Of a stretch of 8,212 nt of DNA, positions 5,205 through 8,212 are shown in pieces. Position numbers and translations under genes: made by a program. The notes under the pieces are model-generated. The model made no database searches and was not told where the DNA came from. It saw only the letters and a program-made list of their open reading frames with translations. The DNA comes from Thiohalobacter sp. (GTDB taxonomy: Bacteria; Pseudomonadota; Gammaproteobacteria; DSM-19610). How positions within the stretch are numbered: the stretch's first letter is position 1; every line of letters begins with the position of its first letter. The DNA is taken from assembly GCA_027080445.1 (NCBI GenBank), contig JALWRY010000095.1:1-8212 (forward strand), given 5' to 3'.

Positions 5205-8098
5205 CCGCCTGCCAGCTTGTTCCGTTCAGCGAAGACCCGCTTGCCGTCACCGCGCAGCGGGTCCTCGAACACTACCGCGACAGCCTGCCCGACCTGAGCC
5301 ATTGCCGGATTCTGCTACCGGATACGCAATGCGCCCCGGCATTGCGCGCCGCCCTGCTGCAACAGGCCGAAGCGCTGGGTTATCCCGCACTGCTTGGCCC
5401 GCACATTGACACGCTGGCCAGCTGGCTGTCACGCGCAGCGCCGCCGCGCAAAACGGTTCTCGACCGTCCCGCGCGTGAACTGATTCTTGCCGAAGCTCTG
5501 CGCGCCAGCCAATCACTCTACGCCGATACCGACCCCTGGCTGCTGGCCGATGAACTGCTTGCGCTGTTCGATGAAATGACCCGTGCCGAACAGCCGCCGG
5601 ATGATGACTTCGAAGTCTTTCGGCACCGCTTGCAACAGGCTTACGGTCTGCGTCAGCCCAACGCCACGCTGCAACGGGAAGCCTGGATGCTGCACACCCT
5701 GTGGCGCGCCTGGCGCGAGCAACTGGACGCCGGGCAGTTGACCGACCCGGCCAGCGCACTGCGCCAGCAGCTGGATGACAGTGCAGGCCTGGCCGACGGC
5801 GAGGTTCTCTGGCTGGTCGGCTTCACCCGCTTCAGCCCCGCGGAAATCCGCTGGTTGCGTGAACGCCTGCAACACGGGCAGGCGCGCCTGATCCTGCACG
5901 GTGGCGCCGAAGGCGAAGGCTATCATCCCCACGCCCCGATCCAGGCCCTGTTGGCCCAGCTGGGCCTGGACGCCGCGGATAACACGGCAACGGGTCATGC
6001 CGGTGACGCCTTCATCGACGCACTGTTCGGCGACCCGGCACAGCACCTGCGCGCGCGCGCCACGCATTTCCGCGAGCAGGGTCACAGCGATCCGTTTGCA
6101 CAACGACTCCATACCTTTTGCGCCGACGACCCCGAACAGGAGGCGCAGGCCGTGGCCCTGCAGGTGCGTCGCTGGCTACTCGACAGGCCCAGGGCGCCTG
6201 TCGCGATTATCACCGGTGACCGGCGACTGGCGCGGCGCGTCCGCGCCCTGCTGGAAAACTCGCAGATACCGCTCGATGACGCCGGCGGCTGGGCCTTGTC
6301 CACCACCAGCGCCGCTGCCTTGCTGGAACGCTGGCTGGAAACGATCGAAGAGGATTTCGCCTGCGCACCGTTACTGGATGTCCTCAAGTCACCCTTCCTG
6401 TCTCACCGGCAACGCGATGAACACCTTGCCCGGGTACGACGCCTGGAACAGGACATCATCCTGCACGAAAATATCGCCCGCGGACTGGACCGCTACCGCG
6501 AGCACCTCGACCGGCGCAGTGCGCGCCTGCCCGCCTGGGGCGAGCTGTCGAAACAGGCCCTGCACGCGCTACTCGATCACCTTGAACAGGCCGCCAGGCC
6601 GTTACTGGCGTTGCAGGACGGCGCGTATCCCGCCAGTGACTTCCTCGCTGCCCTGGATGAGAGTCTGGTTGCGCTGGGCGCGCACGAGGCCCTGCAGGAG
6701 GATGACGCCGGGCAATGCGTGCTGGCCCTGCTTGAATCGCTGCACAACGCCGGCCGCTTCAGTTCCGTTAGCCTCAGCTGGCGTGAATTCCGCGACTGGC
6801 TGGGCCGCAACCTGGAACGCGCCAACTACCAGCCCCCCGACAGCGGCAGCCCGGTGCGCCTGCTGACCCTGGAACAAAGCCGGTTGCAACACTTCGACGC
6901 CGTGGTGCTGGCCGGTTGCAACCGTGACCAGTTGCCGGGCAAACCGGGCGCACAGGCTTTTTTCAACCAGCGCGTACGCAGTGAACTGGGCCTGTCCACC
7001 TGGTCGCAGACGCTGGCGGAACGCCTGCATCACTTCTGCCGCGCCCTGCTCAGCGCCGACCGGGTACTATTGACCCGTCATCGCGAACAGGACGGCGAAC
7101 CGGTTGCGCCGAGCCCGTGGCTGGAACTGCTGGATGTGTTCTATCGCAACGCCTGGGAGAAATCCCTGCAGGACCCGACGCTCGGCGCCCTGTTGAAGCA
7201 GCCGCAATCCCGTCCTGCCACACCGGACGACAGGCCATTGCCGGGCACCACCCGGCGACCCGCACCGGCCGCCGACCCGGCGTTATTACCCACACAATGG
7301 TCGGCGTCGACCCACCAGCGGCTGGTCGACTGCCCCTACCGTTTCTTTGCCGCCGACGCACTGCGCCTGAAGCCCCCGGAAGAAATCACCGAGGCGCTCA
7401 GCAAGGCCGACTATGGCTCACTGGTGCACCGCATCATCCAGGCCTTCAACAGCAACATCCGCGAACTGCCCGGCCCCTGGCAAGGCCCGCTCGATACGGC
7501 CCGGCGCGACGATGCCCTGGCGCTGCTCAAGCTCATCAGCCTGAATGTCTTCAACCCCGCCATGCGCGAGAGCTTCGAGGCGCGTAGCTGGTACCGGCAA
7601 TGGTGCGCAGTGATGCCCGCGTATCTCGACTGGGAAATCGACCGCCGCAGCGTGTGGCCGCAGCGTGAAACAGAAATCAGTGTCGAGCTGAACCTGACCG
7701 ATACCCTGCGCGTAGGGGGACGTATCGACAGGCTGGATCGTAACCGCGAAGGGGCTGCACTGCTGGACTACAAAACCGGTACACCGCCTTCACCACAACA
7801 GGTTCAGGACGGCGAGGCGGTACAACTGCCCAGCTATGCGCTGGCCGTAGACGATGTCACCCGGCTTGACTGCCTGAAAATCGACAAGGCGGCGGTAAAA
7901 CCGGTCAGCTGCGCCGATAGCGAAACCCTGGAGACACTGTTGCCCGCGCTGCGTGAACGCCTGCTTGCACTGGACAGCGCCCTGCATCAACACGCGCCGC
8001 TGCCGGCCTGGGGCGATGAGGCAAGCTGTCGCTGGTGCGAATTCGACGGCGTTTGCCGTCGCGCCATGTGGCAGCAACAGGAAGCAGATGATGACTGA
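5201..8098 (+). CDS. AddB-like DNA repair protein with RecB-family nuclease domain and Fe-S staple
   Basis: This 965-residue protein resembles the proteobacterial 'probable DNA repair protein' family related to AddB. The N-terminal half has a degenerate helicase fold with no GxxGxGK[T/S] Walker A. Around 552-600, a segment with LEQSRLQHFDAVVLAG, then QLPG and SELGL, matches the AddB/RecC-like pattern. The C-terminal nuclease domain (about 700-957) has C711 in DCPYRFF, H743 in SLVHRI, D843 in GRIDRLD, D856-Y-K858 in LDYKTG, and QLPSYAL just after. C943, C946 and C952 (C-x2-C-x5-C), together with C711, form the four-cysteine Fe-S staple known from AddB. The nuclease should therefore be active. 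The TTG start at 5201 overlaps the fdxA TGA as TTGA; the reading frame has stops at 5150 and 5159, and the first in-frame ATG is about 130 residues in, so TTG is the best candidate. It probably partners the downstream helicase in resecting double-strand breaks. Confidence 0.87.
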   Translation: MTACQLVPFSEDPLAVTAQRVLEHYRDSLPDLSHCRILLPDTQCAPALRAALLQQAEALGYPALLGPHIDTLASWLSRAAPPRKTVLDRPARELILAEALRASQSLYADTDPWLLADELLALFDEMTRAEQPPDDDFEVFRHRLQQAYGLRQPNATLQREAWMLHTLWRAWREQLDAGQLTDPASALRQQLDDSAGLADGEVLWLVGFTRFSPAEIRWLRERLQHGQARLILHGGAEGEGYHPHAPIQALLAQLGLDAADNTATGHAGDAFIDALFGDPAQHLRARATHFREQGHSDPFAQRLHTFCADDPEQEAQAVALQVRRWLLDRPRAPVAIITGDRRLARRVRALLENSQIPLDDAGGWALSTTSAAALLERWLETIEEDFACAPLLDVLKSPFLSHRQRDEHLARVRRLEQDIILHENIARGLDRYREHLDRRSARLPAWGELSKQALHALLDHLEQAARPLLALQDGAYPASDFLAALDESLVALGAHEALQEDDAGQCVLALLESLHNAGRFSSVSLSWREFRDWLGRNLERANYQPPDSGSPVRLLTLEQSRLQHFDAVVLAGCNRDQLPGKPGAQAFFNQRVRSELGLSTWSQTLAERLHHFCRALLSADRVLLTRHREQDGEPVAPSPWLELLDVFYRNAWEKSLQDPTLGALLKQPQSRPATPDDRPLPGTTRRPAPAADPALLPTQWSASTHQRLVDCPYRFFAADALRLKPPEEITEALSKADYGSLVHRIIQAFNSNIRELPGPWQGPLDTARRDDALALLKLISLNVFNPAMRESFEARSWYRQWCAVMPAYLDWEIDRRSVWPQRETEISVELNLTDTLRVGGRIDRLDRNREGAALLDYKTGTPPSPQQVQDGEAVQLPSYALAVDDVTRLDCLKIDKAAVKPVSCADSETLETLLPALRERLLALDSALHQHAPLPAWGDEASCRWCEFDGVCRRAMWQQQEADDD
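8079..8084 (+). promoter_or_regulatory. Ribosome binding site for the AddA-like gene, inside the AddB-like gene
   Basis: AGGAAG lies six bases before ATG 8091 and three before the adjacent in-frame ATG 8088. Spacing favours 8091, but both starts give almost the same protein. Its place within the upstream coding sequence fits co-translation of the two subunits. Confidence 0.6.
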
Positions 8099-8212
8099 AA
8101 CCCCGCTCGCAACCGACCCCCGCCACAGCTTCAGCGTGCTGGCCTCCGCCGGCACCGGCAAGACCTGGCAACTGGTGGCGCGGCTGCCGCGACTGTTATC
8201 GTCCGGCGCCGC
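8091..8212 (+). CDS. UvrD/RecB-family helicase, AddA-like (3' end cut by window)
   Basis: Only the first 40 residues are present. They contain FSVLASAGTGKTWQL, with the Walker A motif at residues 18-25 (K24, T25). The form ASAGTGKT, followed by a hydrophobic helix, is characteristic of the first motif of RecB/AddA-type superfamily 1A helicases, which bind ATP to drive 3'-5' DNA unwinding. The gene overlaps the end of the AddB-like gene by 8 bases (11 if ATG 8088 is used), so the two are almost certainly co-expressed. The product probably supplies the motor that the AddB-like protein lacks. Whether it also has its own C-terminal nuclease domain, as AddA does, cannot be seen here. Confidence 0.82.
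   Translation, partial: MTETPLATDPRHSFSVLASAGTGKTWQLVARLPRLLSSGA

Noticed and set aside
6049..6060. Alternating GC run of 12 bases in the AddB-like gene
   Set aside because: It encodes ordinary Arg/Ala codons in a GC-rich gene and is too short to suggest a distinct element.

Overview
The window reads like part of a gammaproteobacterial chromosome: fairly GC-rich, densely packed, all genes on the + strand, and with protein sequences resembling Pseudomonas/Azotobacter homologues. I cannot name the species. No RNA gene, insertion sequence, CRISPR array, integrase or attachment site was seen, and no stretch over 300 bases lacks a gene.

Positions 1-4818 hold the downstream half of a Wsp-type chemosensory operon that controls cyclic-di-GMP. 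The order is wspD (CheW-like coupling protein, 5' end missing), wspE (CheA-type histidine kinase fused to a receiver), wspF (CheB-type methylesterase) and wspR (receiver-GGDEF diguanylate cyclase). This matches the wspA-B-C-D-E-F-R order of Pseudomonas, so wspA (receptor), wspB and wspC (CheR) are expected just upstream of base 1. In the known model, a surface-responsive receptor signals through the coupling proteins to WspE. WspE phosphorylates WspR, raising cyclic-di-GMP and biofilm formation, and also WspF, which resets the receptor by demethylation. The key catalytic and phosphorylation residues are present. The exception is the WspF receiver, which lacks the usual conserved lysine and one of the two acidic-pocket aspartates.

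Positions 4819-4880 form a short intergenic gap. fdxA follows at 4881-5204 and encodes a 7Fe-8S ferredoxin very close to Azotobacter ferredoxin I, with all nine cysteines of that protein conserved.

Positions 5201-8212 hold a recombination/repair pair resembling AddB-AddA. A 965-residue AddB-like protein starts at a TTG that overlaps the fdxA stop. It has a C-terminal RecB-family nuclease domain and a four-cysteine iron-sulphur staple, but no Walker A motif. It overlaps the start of a UvrD/RecB-type helicase gene (AddA-like) with an intact Walker A, which runs off the window end. The two proteins probably form a helicase-nuclease complex for double-strand break processing.

No clearly undescribed system is visible. 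The points most worth a second look are the degenerate WspF receiver, a perfect 10-bp inverted repeat at the wspF/wspR junction, and the overlap of a ferredoxin gene with an Fe-S nuclease gene.
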